A stretch of 64,000 nt of DNA from Pseudomonadota bacterium (GCA_018241225.1 JAFEEG010000010.1:310001-374000); one strand, 5' to 3'. Counted from the first letter of the stretch, positions 28,331 to 37,643 are shown. The notes: generated by a model from the sequence alone, not told the origin. Translations and numbers: made by a program.

Positions 28331-29347
28331 ATGACCCTGCGCATTCCCGGTGAAGTCCTTGTCATGGGCGCCGGCACCATCGGCTGCTACCTGGGGGGCA
28401 GCCTGGCGGCGGCCGGCGTTCCCGTCACGCTGGTGGGGCGGCCCCGCACGCTCGATGCAGTCGCCACGCGCGGGCTGACGGTGACGGACCTGGACGGCCG
28501 CAAGACGCATGTTGCGGCCGGCCAGGTGCGGCTGGCCGCGCAGGTGCCTGCCGGCGCGCGCCCCGCGCTGGTGCTGCTGTGCGTCAAGAGTGGTGCCACG
28601 GCCGAGGCCGCCGCCCAGCTGGCAGCGGCGTTGCCCGAAGGCACCCTGGTGCTGTCGATGCAGAACGGCATCTCCAATGCGGCGGTGGCGGCGCAGGCCG
28701 GCGGCGGCCTGGTGGTGCTGCCGGGCATGGTGCCCTACAACGTGGCCGAGATCGGCCCCGGTGCCTACCACCGCGGCACGGCCGGGCGGCTGGTGGCGCA
28801 GCGCCATGCGGCGCTGGACGGCTGGCTGCCGGTGTTCGATGCCGCCGGCGTGCCGCTGGACCTGGTGGACGACGCGCGCCCCATCCAGTGGGGCAAGCTG
28901 CTGCTCAACCTGAACAACCCGGTCAATGCCTTGTCGGGCCTGCCGCTGCGCGCCGAGCTCATGGAGCGCGGCTACCGCCGCTGCTTCGCCGCGCTGATGG
29001 AAGAGGCGCTGGGCGTGCTGTCGCGCGCCGGCATCGCACCCGCGCAGGTGGCCGCGCTGCCGCCGCGCAAGCTGCTCGCCATCCTGCGGCTGCCCTCGCC
29101 GATCTTTCGGGTGGTGGCCGCACGCATGCTCAAGATCGACGCCAAGGCACGCTCCAGCATGGCCGACGACCTGGCGCTGGGGCGTCGTACCGAGGTCGAT
29201 GCGCTCAGTGGCGAAGTGGTGCGGCTGGCGCAGGCGCACGGCATGCAGGCGCCGCGCAACGCCAGGATGGTCGAGCTGCTGGACGTGTGGCCGCAAAAGC
29301 CGGTGCAGCTTTCGCCGGCCCAGATGGCGGAGGCACTCGGGCTTTGA
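28331..29347 (+). CDS. 2-dehydropantoate 2-reductase family protein
   Basis: The 338-aa protein has the ApbA/PanE layout: an N-terminal NADPH-binding site (VLVMGAGTIGCYLGGSLAAAGVPVTLVGR), the MQNGISN loop and a C-terminal domain with IQWGKLLLNLNNPVNALSG, which holds the catalytic Lys. PanE reduces ketopantoate to pantoate in CoA synthesis, but many paralogs act on other 2-keto acids, so no gene symbol is given. Its stop is overlapped by the TTG start of the next gene. Confidence 0.85.
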   Translation: MTLRIPGEVLVMGAGTIGCYLGGSLAAAGVPVTLVGRPRTLDAVATRGLTVTDLDGRKTHVAAGQVRLAAQVPAGARPALVLLCVKSGATAEAAAQLAAALPEGTLVLSMQNGISNAAVAAQAGGGLVVLPGMVPYNVAEIGPGAYHRGTAGRLVAQRHAALDGWLPVFDAAGVPLDLVDDARPIQWGKLLLNLNNPVNALSGLPLRAELMERGYRRCFAALMEEALGVLSRAGIAPAQVAALPPRKLLAILRLPSPIFRVVAARMLKIDAKARSSMADDLALGRRTEVDALSGEVVRLAQAHGMQAPRNARMVELLDVWPQKPVQLSPAQMAEALGL

Positions 29348-30972
29348 CGGCAAGGCGGTCGATCCTTCGCGCGGCGGGGCAGGGTGCCCCGTCTGGCGCG
29401 GCCGCCTGGCTGCGTCGCCTGGGCCTGACCGCCGTCGCGCTGCTCGGCCTGGCGCTGGCCGGTTGCGCATCGCTGCCTTCGTTCCAGCCGCAGCCCGAGA
29501 CGCACGCCATGCCCGTGCCCGCGGCCACGCGCACCAAGCTCGCGCGCATTGCCCGCGCCGACGAGCCCGAAACACCGGGACTTTCGGGCTTTCGCCTGAT
29601 GGCCCAGGGACCGACCGCCTTCAACGCCCGCCTGGCCCTGTTGCGGCACGCCGACAAGACCATCGACGCGCAGTACTACGTGCTCAATCGCGACCTCACC
29701 GGCCTGATCTTTCTGCGCGAGTTGCGCGCGGCGGCGGCGCGCGGCGTGCGTGTGCGCCTGCTGGTGGACGGCCTGTATGCACCGGTGAGCGAGGACATCT
29801 ACGCCGCGCTCTCGACCATGCCGAACTTCGAGGTGCGCGAATTCAACCCGCTGCCTGCGCGCGCCGGTCCGCTGCCCTGGCGGCTGATGCTGTCGCTGCA
29901 CGACCTGAGCCACCTGAACCGGCGCATGCACAACAAGCTGCTGGTGGCCGACAACAGCCTGGCCATTACCGGCGGGCGCAACGTGGCCGACGAGTACTTC
30001 ATGCTCTCGGAGAGCAGCAACTTCGTCGACATCGACATGCTGGTCAGCGGCCAGGCCGTGGGCGAGCTCTCGCTCACCTTCGACGACTACTGGAACAGCG
30101 CCCAGGTGCGGCCCATCTCGGTGCTGCAGCCGCTGCCCGCGCCCGAAGACGCCGCGCGCCTGCTCGATGCAGCCTTTGAGCCCTTGCCGCAAAGCATTGC
30201 CGAGCCGAGTGTGGATGTGCTGGGCCAGCCCACGGTGCAGGACCAGTTGGAGCGAGGCTGGCTCGACCAGATCTGGGGCGACGCGCGGGTGCTGGCCGAC
30301 TTTCCCGGAAAGATCACGCTGGACGACCCCGAGGCCAGCTTTGCCGACAGCGTGACCCAGCGCACCGTGGCACAGATCCAGGGCGCGCGCAGCGAGGTGT
30401 TCATCGTCTCGCCTTACTTCGTGCCCGGCCCGATGGGGCTGGCCCTGATCCAAGACGCGCAGCGCCGCGGCGTGCAGACGGTGGTGATGACCAACGCGCT
30501 GAACGCCACCGACGAAACGCTGGCCTACAGCGGCTATTCGCGCTATCGCGAGCCCATGCTCAAGTCGGGCGTGCGGCTGTACGAGCTGGGCGCCAACCTG
30601 ATCACGCGCGACCGGCGCCTGGGCGACTTCAAGATGTCCAGCGCCCGCCTGCATGCCAAGGTGGCGGTGGTGGACCGGCGCCGCATGTTCATCGGCTCGA
30701 TGAATTTCGACGGCCGCTCGGCCTGGCTCAATACCGAGGTGGGGCTGATCGTGGACAGCACGGAACTGGCCGGGCAGTTTCGCCAGCTCATCGACGAGTT
30801 CAGCCCCGGCACCTACGAGCTGCGGCTGGACCCGGACAAGGGCACCATGTCATGGGTGGAGCGCGACATCGACGGCGCCGAGACGGTGCAGTACGACGAG
30901 CCGGGCTGGAGCGCCTTCCATCGCTTGCGCGACTGGATCATCCTGCAGATGGTGCCCGAGGAAATGCTCTGA
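29344..30972 (+). CDS. Phospholipase D-family lipoprotein (cardiolipin synthase-like)
   Basis: The 542-aa product has two HKD motifs: HNKLLVAD (His196, Lys198, Asp203) followed by GGRNVADEYF, and HAKVAVVD (His437, Lys439, Asp444) followed by GSMNFDGRSAWLNTE. It has a long basic n-region and the lipobox LALAGC, so it is predicted to be lipid-anchored outside the cytoplasm. Most cardiolipin synthases are inner-membrane enzymes facing the periplasm, so lipid anchoring is a variant. No ATG fits; TTG 29344 overlaps the previous stop as TTGA. Confidence 0.85.
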   Translation: MTARRSILRAAGQGAPSGAAAWLRRLGLTAVALLGLALAGCASLPSFQPQPETHAMPVPAATRTKLARIARADEPETPGLSGFRLMAQGPTAFNARLALLRHADKTIDAQYYVLNRDLTGLIFLRELRAAAARGVRVRLLVDGLYAPVSEDIYAALSTMPNFEVREFNPLPARAGPLPWRLMLSLHDLSHLNRRMHNKLLVADNSLAITGGRNVADEYFMLSESSNFVDIDMLVSGQAVGELSLTFDDYWNSAQVRPISVLQPLPAPEDAARLLDAAFEPLPQSIAEPSVDVLGQPTVQDQLERGWLDQIWGDARVLADFPGKITLDDPEASFADSVTQRTVAQIQGARSEVFIVSPYFVPGPMGLALIQDAQRRGVQTVVMTNALNATDETLAYSGYSRYREPMLKSGVRLYELGANLITRDRRLGDFKMSSARLHAKVAVVDRRRMFIGSMNFDGRSAWLNTEVGLIVDSTELAGQFRQLIDEFSPGTYELRLDPDKGTMSWVERDIDGAETVQYDEPGWSAFHRLRDWIILQMVPEEML

Positions 30973-30978
30973 TGACGC

Positions 30979-31326
30979 TCAGGAGCACGAGCGAAACGCC
31001 GTCAGCACCACCACCGCCCTGACCGACGCCATGACATAGGCGACCAGCACCAGGGCCATCCAGAAGCGGTGATAGGCGAGCCTGGAAAGCTGCGAAAGGC
31101 CCACCACGAGGTTGACCAGCGCAAGCACCACGCCGATGGTCATCAGGCCCCAGCCCACGAAGGCGCTGGTGTTCAGGTCGGAATACAGGCCGATGCGCTG
31201 CTGTCCTTCGAAGACGCCCGCGGCAATGAGCAGTGCGCACATCAGCAGGTTGCGGATGTGGTCGAACACCGCCTTGGTCTTGTTTGCATCAAAAATGTCG
31301 AGCAGCTTCACTCTGAGCTCTTTCAA
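30979..31326 (-). CDS. Small multi-pass membrane protein, unknown function
   Basis: The 115-aa product has three hydrophobic segments, about residues 28-40, 55-75 and 88-110. The N-terminus (LLDIFDANKTKAVFDHIRNLL) is amphipathic. No family is recognised. The start at 31326 is TTG; GTG 31311 is an equally good choice, preceded by AAAGAG. It lies 18 bp downstream of the Lrp gene and may be co-transcribed with it. Confidence 0.5.
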   Translation of the reverse strand: MKELRVKLLDIFDANKTKAVFDHIRNLLMCALLIAAGVFEGQQRIGLYSDLNTSAFVGWGLMTIGVVLALVNLVVGLSQLSRLAYHRFWMALVLVAYVMASVRAVVVLTAFRSCS

Positions 31327-31344
31327 TTTCGCGAGGGTTGCGGT

Positions 31345-31815
31345 TCAGTCGATGGGAACATTCATGCCCGTCTTGACCCGGTTCATGGCCACGATGGTCT
31401 TGAATGCCTTGACGTTCTTGTTGTCGTGGAAGAGGCGGCGCGTCAGTGCCACGTACTGGTCCATGTCGCGGGCCAGCACGATCAGCACGAAGTCGCATTC
31501 GCCGGTGACGTAGTAGCACTGCTGGACCTGCGGGCGGGCCTTGAAGTCCTGCTGCATCGCGTCGAGCAGGTCGGCGCGTTCGCTCTCGACCTTGACCTCC
31601 ACGATGATCGTCAGGTGATAGCCCAGCGCCTTGGGGTTGATGCATGCGGCATGGCGCTCGATTACGCCCGCACTGGCCAGCTGCTTGAGGCGGCGGTTGA
31701 CCGCGGCGGTCGAGAGGTGGGCGCGCTCGCCCAGCTCGCTTTGGGTCATTCGCGCGTCTTCCTGCACCAGGGCCAGCAGCGCGCGGTCGTATCCGTCCAG
31801 TTCGTAGGGGGTCAT
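31345..31815 (-). CDS. Lrp/AsnC-family regulator
   Basis: The 156-aa protein has an N-terminal HTH (LDGYDRALLALVQEDARMTQSELGERAHLSTAAVNRRLKQL) and a C-terminal RAM domain (ALGYHLTIIVEVKVESE, CYYVTGECDFVLIVLARDMDQY) that binds amino acids. ATG 31815 is chosen because the longer start would invade the upstream gap. It is divergent from the diaminopropionate ammonia-lyase gene, the classic layout for a substrate-responsive Lrp paralog and its catabolic target. The A/T-rich patches at about 31850-31895 in the gap are possible binding sites. Confidence 0.92.
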   Translation of the reverse strand: MTPYELDGYDRALLALVQEDARMTQSELGERAHLSTAAVNRRLKQLASAGVIERHAACINPKALGYHLTIIVEVKVESERADLLDAMQQDFKARPQVQQCYYVTGECDFVLIVLARDMDQYVALTRRLFHDNKNVKAFKTIVAMNRVKTGMNVPID

Positions 31816-31940
31816 GTGAACAGGGTTGTCTTGGGGTGTCGGACGGCGCAAGAATTTTCCACCTGCGGCCCCAAGAATCATAAATTCCGTCGACCTGGCT
31901 CAATACCATTTCAAGCATCCAATCCGCCAGGTCTTCGCCG

Positions 31941-33161
31941 ATGCTCATCAACAACCAACGCGCCACGCGCCAGCGCTATCCCAGCGAACTGCAGTCGATC
32001 ATGAGTATCGAGCGCGCCCATGAAAGCCGCCAGTGGCTGTCGCACTGGCATGCGATCTCGCGGGGCCCCACGCCGCTGCACGATCTGCCCGGCCTGGCCG
32101 CGCAATTGCAGGTTGCGCGCCTGGGCGTCAAGGACGAATCCGTGCGTTCGCCGCTGGGCAGTTTCAAGGCACTGGGCGCGCCCGTGGCGCTGGTCAGGCA
32201 GGTCTTGCGGCTGCATCCGCACTTCGAGCCGGCGGCGGTGCTGGCGGGGCGCTACACCGACGAGCTCAAGGGCTACACCGTGATCAGCGCCACCGACGGC
32301 AACCATGGCCGTGGCCTGGCTGCCGCGGCGCGGGACGCGGGCTGCCGCTGCGTGATCGTGCTGCACGCCCACGTCAGCCTGGAGCGCGAGCAGGCCATTG
32401 CCGCCTACGGTGCGCAGATCGTGCGCATTGCCGGCGACTACGACGAGTCGGTGCAGGAGGCGGCGCGCCTGGCCACTGCCAACGGCTGGCAAGTCGTATC
32501 CGATACCTCCTATGAAGGCTACGAAGAGATTCCTCGCGATGTGATGCAGGGCTACGGCACGATCGCCGAAGAAGTGGTGGAGCAGACGAATGGCCGTGCC
32601 GGACAGAACGGAGCCTTCACCCATGTCTTCCTGCAAGGCGGCGTGGGCGGCATGGCGGCCGGGCTGGCCAGCTACTTCTGGGAATTCCACGGCGAGCATC
32701 GGCCTCGCCTTGTCGTGGTGGAGCCCGCGCAGGCGGACTGCCTCATGCAAAGTGCCATCCAGGGGCGCGCCGCCGCGGCCACCGGCTCCGTCGATTCGGT
32801 GATGGCGGGGCTGGCTTGCGGCCAGACCTCGCCGCTGGCCTGGCGCTTCCTGGAAACCAGCGTGGACCACTTCATGACCATCGAGGACGACCAGGCCGTG
32901 CAGGCCATGCGCATGCTGGCCAAGGGCAGTGCGCGCGACATTCCCGTCGTGGCCGGCGAATCCGGCACGGCCGGCCTTGCGGCACTGGCGCAACTGCGGG
33001 CCGATGCAGCGCTGTCAGCCCAGGTGGGGCTGGATGCCCGGTCGCGGGTGCTCGTCATCAGCACCGAAGGCGCCACTGCGCCCAGCGTGTACGAGGAACT
33101 GGTTGGCGAAAGCGCCGACTCGGTGCTCCGGCGCCAGGCCGCGTGGTCGGCGGCCACGTAG
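31941..33161 (+). CDS. ygeX: Diaminopropionate ammonia-lyase
   Basis: The 406-aa protein is a PLP enzyme of fold type II. The PLP lysine is Lys76 in SPLGSFKALGA, and the sequence ATDGNHGRGLAAAARDAGC is the typical PLP phosphate/substrate loop of this group. The stretch VVSDTSYEGYEEIPRDVMQGYGTIAEEV is specific to diaminopropionate ammonia-lyase. The enzyme turns 2,3-diaminopropionate into pyruvate and two ammonia molecules through 2-aminoacrylate. It starts a catabolic gene set that includes an M20 amidohydrolase, and a RidA gene lies nearby. Confidence 0.93.
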   Translation: MLINNQRATRQRYPSELQSIMSIERAHESRQWLSHWHAISRGPTPLHDLPGLAAQLQVARLGVKDESVRSPLGSFKALGAPVALVRQVLRLHPHFEPAAVLAGRYTDELKGYTVISATDGNHGRGLAAAARDAGCRCVIVLHAHVSLEREQAIAAYGAQIVRIAGDYDESVQEAARLATANGWQVVSDTSYEGYEEIPRDVMQGYGTIAEEVVEQTNGRAGQNGAFTHVFLQGGVGGMAAGLASYFWEFHGEHRPRLVVVEPAQADCLMQSAIQGRAAAATGSVDSVMAGLACGQTSPLAWRFLETSVDHFMTIEDDQAVQAMRMLAKGSARDIPVVAGESGTAGLAALAQLRADAALSAQVGLDARSRVLVISTEGATAPSVYEELVGESADSVLRRQAAWSAAT

Positions 33162-33195
33162 GCAACAGGCAACTCACCTACCAGGAGCAAGCACC

Positions 33196-34368
33196 ATGTA
33201 CGTGGACAACGAGTTGGGCACCCAGCTGGTGCGTTGGCGGCACCACCTGCACCAGTTTCCCGAGACCGGCTTCAACGAGCACCGCACGGCCGACTACGTG
33301 GCCAAGGCGCTCGAGCTGCTGGGCCTGCAGGTGCATCGCGGCATCGGCGGTACCGGGCTGGTGGCCAGCCTCACCGTCGGCAGCGGCGCCGGCGCCATCG
33401 GCCTGCGCGCCGACATGGATGCGCTGGCGATGACCGAGACAGCCGAGGGCCGCCCCCACATCTCGCGCAACGCCGGCTGCATGCACGGCTGCGGGCACGA
33501 CGGCCACATGGCCATGCTGCTGGGTGCGGCGCAGATGCTCACGCGCAGCCGCGATTTCGACGGCACGGTGCGCTTCATCTTCCAGCCGGCCGAAGAGCAT
33601 GGCCGGGGCGCCAACGCCATGATCCAGGACGGCTTGTTCGAGCGCTTTCCGGTCGACGAGATCTACGGTGCCCACAACATACCGGGCATGCCCGTCGGCC
33701 ACATCGCCACGCGCTCGGGCGGCATCATGGCCAGCGAAGACAACTTCGTGATCCGCATCCACGGCAGGGGCGGCCACGCGGCGCGTCCGCAGATGGCCAT
33801 CGACCCGCTGGTGGTGGCGGCCGAGATCATCCTGGCGCTGCAGACCATCGTGGGCCGCTCGGTCGATCCGGCCGATTCGGCCGTGGTGTCGTGCACCGAG
33901 ATCCACAGCGATGGCATCCGCAACGCGATCCCGACCCATGTGGAGATCAAGGGCGACACGCGCAGCTATGCGCCCCATGTGCAGGCGCTGCTGGAGCGGC
34001 GCATGCGCGAGATCTGCAACGGCATCGCCTCGGCGCACGGCGCCACCTGCGAGGTGGAGTACACGCACGAGTTCGTGCCCACGGTGAACTGGACGCAGTG
34101 CACGCCGGTGGCCATCCGGGCCGCGCAGGCCGTGGTGGGTGCGGACAATGTGGAAGGCAACGTGGCGCCGATGATGATCTCGGAGGATTTCGGCGCTTTT
34201 CTCAAGGTGGTGCCCGGCGCCTTCGTGTTCATCGGCAACGGCGCGGCCGGTGCGCCGGGCGGCGTGCCGTTGCACAACGCGAAGTACGACTTCAACGACG
34301 AGGTCTTGCCTATTGGCACGCGCTACTTTGCCGAACTGGTTCGGCAGCGGCTGCCTGCGCGGGGCTGA
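33196..34368 (+). CDS. M20-family amidohydrolase (hippurate hydrolase-like)
   Basis: The 390-aa cytoplasmic enzyme has the M20D metal-binding set: the GCMHGCGHDGHMAML motif with the Cys/His ligands, PAEEHGRGA with the catalytic Glu pair, and the dimerisation domain starting at FVIRIHGRGGHAARPQMAIDP. Such enzymes remove an acyl group from N-acyl amino acids. A strong AGGAG ribosome binding site precedes ATG 33196. It follows the lyase by 34 bp and could supply the free amino acid from an N-acylated form. Confidence 0.9.
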   Translation: MYVDNELGTQLVRWRHHLHQFPETGFNEHRTADYVAKALELLGLQVHRGIGGTGLVASLTVGSGAGAIGLRADMDALAMTETAEGRPHISRNAGCMHGCGHDGHMAMLLGAAQMLTRSRDFDGTVRFIFQPAEEHGRGANAMIQDGLFERFPVDEIYGAHNIPGMPVGHIATRSGGIMASEDNFVIRIHGRGGHAARPQMAIDPLVVAAEIILALQTIVGRSVDPADSAVVSCTEIHSDGIRNAIPTHVEIKGDTRSYAPHVQALLERRMREICNGIASAHGATCEVEYTHEFVPTVNWTQCTPVAIRAAQAVVGADNVEGNVAPMMISEDFGAFLKVVPGAFVFIGNGAAGAPGGVPLHNAKYDFNDEVLPIGTRYFAELVRQRLPARG

Positions 34369-34374
34369 AGCAGT

Positions 34375-35289
34375 CTAGAAGACCCGTTCGCAGAACCCGA
34401 GGATCTGCTCGCCCAGCCACTGCTCCTCGGTGTTGAAGTGGGCCATGATCGACACGTGGTTGTGTTCGGGCAGCATCGCGTGCCAGGGTGCGCGCCCTTG
34501 CGCCTGCGCCACTGCCTGGGCGAATTCCAGCGCATAGATGTCGAGCAACGGGTTCTCGTATTCGGCATGCGCCACGAAGACCGGCAAGGCCAGGCAGCTG
34601 GCGTGCTGCACGGGCGAGCGCTGGGCCAGGTGCTGCGCGTCGTCATCGCCGAAGTAGGCCGCCACGCCTTGGGCATTCGGGTTCTCCGGGCGCATGTCGG
34701 CCCGCAGTCGGGCCGAGATCAGCACCAGGCCACGCGGCAGGCGCTCGTACCCATCCATGGCAGGGTCGCAGGCGTAGGTGGCCACGTGGGTGCCGCCGGC
34801 CGAGTGACCCACCAGGCACAGCCGTGCCGGGTCGCCGCCGTGCCCGGCCACATGGCGCTCGATCCACTGGCAGGCCAGCGCCACGTCCACGGCGCCAGCG
34901 GGGTAGGGCGCATCGGGCGCCAGCCGGTATTCGATGTTGATGCCCACGCAGCCGTGACGCGCGAACCAGCGCAACACGTTGGCGTACATCTCGCCGTTGA
35001 TGTCCTTGGCGCCACGCACGAAGGCGCCGCCATGCACGAAGGCAATCACCGGCGCGCCCGATGCGCCGCGCGGGCGGTAGATGTCCAGCACCTGGCGCTG
35101 GTGCGTGCCGTACGCCATATCGCGCAGTTCGTCGATGCCGCCGCGGGGCGCGCAGGCGAGGTGAGGCAGATACAGGGCCTTGGTCCGGTCGCCCGCTGCG
35201 CGGATGTCCGCGGCCCACGCCGGCCCGATCTCGCGCAGCGCGCGTGTCAGTTCTTCGGGCCGCCGCGACGGCGCAAGGACCGGGCTCAC
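34375..35289 (-). CDS. Alpha/beta hydrolase, HSL/arylformamidase-like
   Basis: The 304-aa enzyme has the HSL-type oxyanion motif FVHGGAFVRGAK and the nucleophile elbow LVGHSAGGTHVA, with an acidic residue and the His in EHNHVSIMAH completing the triad. It belongs to the esterase group that includes kynurenine formamidase. The start is GTG 35289, overlapping the RidA stop by 4 nt (GTGA), so it is translationally coupled. The natural substrate is unknown. Confidence 0.85.
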   Translation of the reverse strand: MSPVLAPSRRPEELTRALREIGPAWAADIRAAGDRTKALYLPHLACAPRGGIDELRDMAYGTHQRQVLDIYRPRGASGAPVIAFVHGGAFVRGAKDINGEMYANVLRWFARHGCVGINIEYRLAPDAPYPAGAVDVALACQWIERHVAGHGGDPARLCLVGHSAGGTHVATYACDPAMDGYERLPRGLVLISARLRADMRPENPNAQGVAAYFGDDDAQHLAQRSPVQHASCLALPVFVAHAEYENPLLDIYALEFAQAVAQAQGRAPWHAMLPEHNHVSIMAHFNTEEQWLGEQILGFCERVF

Positions 35290-35681
35290 TCGGTATCCGG
35301 CCGGAAGGCCGTGGCCTCGACTTCATAGAGCCAACCCGGCTTGGCCAGCGCCTGCACGACAAGCAGCGTCGAAGCAGGCCGCGCCGCGCCCAGGAAGCCG
35401 CTGCGCACGGGCCCCAGCAGCGGGAGATGGGTTGCATCGACCACGAAGCTCGTCACCTTGACCAGGTGCGACACGTCCATGCCGGCGGCCTGCAGCACCG
35501 CGCAGAGGTTGTCCCAGGCCTGGCGTGCCTGGGCTTCGAAGCCGTCCTGCAGCACGCCCTCGGCCGTCACGCCGATCTGGCCCGCGATGTGGAGCCAGCG
35601 CCCTGGTCCGCTGCAGACGATGCCGTGGCTGTAGGGCCCCATCGGCGGGGCGATGCGTTCGGGGTGCAGGGTCTGGATCAT
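35286..35681 (-). CDS. RidA-family enamine/imine deaminase
   Basis: The 131-aa protein has the RidA layout: an N-terminal MGPYSHGIVCSGPGRWLHIAGQIGV strand pair, a central helix and LVKVTSFVVDATHLPLLGPVR. RidA proteins speed hydrolysis of reactive 2-aminoacrylate-type enamines in the cytoplasm. That is the intermediate of the diaminopropionate lyase on the other strand, which makes the gene's place meaningful. The key RidA arginine is likely Arg at LGPVRSGFLGA, but the C-terminus is shorter than in classic RidA, so substrate range may differ. Confidence 0.85.
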   Translation of the reverse strand: MIQTLHPERIAPPMGPYSHGIVCSGPGRWLHIAGQIGVTAEGVLQDGFEAQARQAWDNLCAVLQAAGMDVSHLVKVTSFVVDATHLPLLGPVRSGFLGAARPASTLLVVQALAKPGWLYEVEATAFRPDTE

Positions 35682-35701
35682 GGCTTGGGCTCCTTGGGTG
35701 C

Positions 35702-36607
35702 TCAATGCACCGTGCCGTCGAGCTCGGGAATGTGCGGAATCTCCACGCCGTACACGCCCACGTCCTCGCGGATCTTGTTCACGCCGTCGCGGATGATGCT
35801 CATCTCCTCGTCGGGGTGCGTCGCGCCCAGGCCGTATTCGGATGCCAGCGCGCGGTTGCGGCTGGAGCGGGCGCGCTCGTCGGGCGGCAGGTTGACCACT
35901 GCGTACACCCCGTTGAGCAGGCTGCCGCGAAGCTTCTTGGCCACCTTGATGCCGATGGTCCGCTTCTCGTCGGCCGGCAGATCGCTGAAAAAGCGCCGCA
36001 TGATGATTCGGCCGAACTGGATGTGGCGCGCCTCGTCGCGCAGGATCAGCCGGCACGCTTCGCGGATCGACTCGAAGCGCGCGTTCTCGTAGCGCGCCTG
36101 CAGCAACTCGCCCGACAACTGCTCGAACAGCGTGTTGACCGACAGGCCGGCGAAGAAGCTCATCGCCTTCTCGTCGCTCTCGTCGTGAAAGCGCGGAATG
36201 ATGTCCTTGAAGTAGTCGGCCCGAGGCGTGGGCTCGTAGTCGTTCAGGGCCTGCGCAATGCGAAAGCTGGCCTCGTGGTGGCGCAGCTCCTCGGCGATGA
36301 AGTTGGAGATGTGCTGCTTCACCTCGAAGGGCTGGTGGCCGAAGATGGCTTCGCGCAGGCGCTCGGCGCCGTAGGGCGTGGCGCCGTGCTCCATCCAGGC
36401 GCGCAGGCTCCACCATTCGGCGCCGGCCTGCCGCACCTCGGGCGGAATGTCGGCCTTGTGCAGGTCGGAGTAGTCGATGGCCACCGGGTCCCAGGCCAGC
36501 TCGCGTGCCTGTGTGCACAGGTGCCAGACCTCGGGGTACTCGACCTTGGACACGACCGGGTAGGGATTGGGAACGGTGGCGATTTCCTCGAGCAGGGATG
36601 CTTGCAT
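35702..36607 (-). CDS. Ferritin-like diiron protein, possible AurF-type N-oxygenase
   Basis: The 301-aa helical protein has two diiron-type motifs: EELRHHE (Glu106-Glu112) and DEARHIQFG (Asp191-His195), plus an EQLSGELLQARYE helix with more acidic ligands. This fits the ferritin-like superfamily, and the length and motif spacing resemble AurF-type p-aminobenzoate N-oxygenases. It is the first gene of the minus operon (then RidA and hydrolase) and divergent from a LysR gene. An amine substrate that gives a RidA-type imine would fit, but this is inference. Confidence 0.75.
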   Translation of the reverse strand: MQASLLEEIATVPNPYPVVSKVEYPEVWHLCTQARELAWDPVAIDYSDLHKADIPPEVRQAGAEWWSLRAWMEHGATPYGAERLREAIFGHQPFEVKQHISNFIAEELRHHEASFRIAQALNDYEPTPRADYFKDIIPRFHDESDEKAMSFFAGLSVNTLFEQLSGELLQARYENARFESIREACRLILRDEARHIQFGRIIMRRFFSDLPADEKRTIGIKVAKKLRGSLLNGVYAVVNLPPDERARSSRNRALASEYGLGATHPDEEMSIIRDGVNKIREDVGVYGVEIPHIPELDGTVH

Positions 36608-36694
36608 GACGAGCCTTTTGCAACGTGAGACAGGGTCGATGCTAGGCACGCGCGGCTGATACTTCCAATACTATTGACGCCAGGTCGTAATTCG

Positions 36695-36711
36695 CATGGC
36701 GTATTGCCATG
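36695..36711. promoter_or_regulatory. Candidate LysR operator, perfect 17-bp dyad
   Basis: CATGGCGTATTGCCATG consists of CATGGC and GCCATG around GTATT. It lies in the divergent gap between the diiron gene and the LysR gene, 24 bp upstream of the GTG at 36735. It covers the alternative ATG 36696, which argues for the GTG start. Confidence 0.5.
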
Positions 36712-36734
36712 GACCGCCCCCGAAAGGAACGCCT

Positions 36735-37643
36735 GTGTTACTGGAGACCCGCTTGCTGCGCCAATACGTCGTGGTGGCCGAGGAACTCAACTTCCGCCGC
36801 GCGGCCAGCCGGCTGCACATGTCGCAGCCGCCGCTGTCGGTGGCCATGCAGAACCTGGAGGCCACGGTGGGCGCGCAGCTGCTCGACCGCAGCAAGCACC
36901 ATGTGCGCCTCACGCCCGCAGGCGTCGTGTTCCATGAAGACGCGCAGCGCCTCTTGCGCCAGATGCAGATGGCGGTGGAGCGCGCGCGCCGCACCGGCCA
37001 GGGGCAGGAGGGCACGCTGCGCTTTTCCTTCGTGCCCAGCGCCGCGCTCGACGTGCTGCCGGCGGTGTTCAAGCGCTTCCAGCAAGACTACCCCACCGTT
37101 CACCTGGAGCTGACGGCGGAGACCACGACACGCCAGATGCAGGACTTGCGCGCCGGCGATTGCGACCTGTCGCTGGTCGTCGGCCCGGTGCACGACTCGC
37201 GCGGCCTTCAGCTGGTGCAGCTGCAGCCTCAACCTTTTGTGGTGGCTGTGCCGGCTGGCCATCCGCTTGCCAGGCACGACAGCGTGCGCCTCAAGGCGCT
37301 GGCCACCGAGCCCTTCGTGTCCTTTCCGGGTTCGGCCGGCGCGAGTTTCGCGGCAGCCATCCTGGGTGTGTGCCAGGCCGCTGGCTTCGTGCCGCGCATC
37401 GTGCAGGAAGCCTCGCAGATGCAGGCCATCCTTACCTTGGTGGCGGGCGGCCTGGGCATCGCGCTGGTGCCGGCATCGATGCGTCGCCTGCGCATGGAAG
37501 ATGTCGTGCTGCTGGACATCGCGGACCGTCGCCTGCCGCACACCTACGACCTGGTGCTGGCCTACGCCACGAGCAACGACAACCCGGTGATCCAGGCCTT
37601 CGTATCCACTGCAGCGCGCGTGGTCAAGCCGGCCGGGCGGTGA
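36735..37643 (+). CDS. LysR-family regulator
   Basis: The 302-aa protein has the LysR winged HTH (LLRQYVVVAEELNFRRAASRLHMSQPPLSVAMQNLEATVGAQLLDRSK) and a full effector-binding domain (LRFSFVPSAALDVLPAVFKRF and so on), resembling the BenM/CatM branch. GTG 36735 is preferred, with AAAGGAA upstream; ATG 36696 would place the dyad inside the gene. It probably regulates the divergent diiron operon, the Bug receptor downstream, or both. Confidence 0.9.
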   Translation: MLLETRLLRQYVVVAEELNFRRAASRLHMSQPPLSVAMQNLEATVGAQLLDRSKHHVRLTPAGVVFHEDAQRLLRQMQMAVERARRTGQGQEGTLRFSFVPSAALDVLPAVFKRFQQDYPTVHLELTAETTTRQMQDLRAGDCDLSLVVGPVHDSRGLQLVQLQPQPFVVAVPAGHPLARHDSVRLKALATEPFVSFPGSAGASFAAAILGVCQAAGFVPRIVQEASQMQAILTLVAGGLGIALVPASMRRLRMEDVVLLDIADRRLPHTYDLVLAYATSNDNPVIQAFVSTAARVVKPAGR

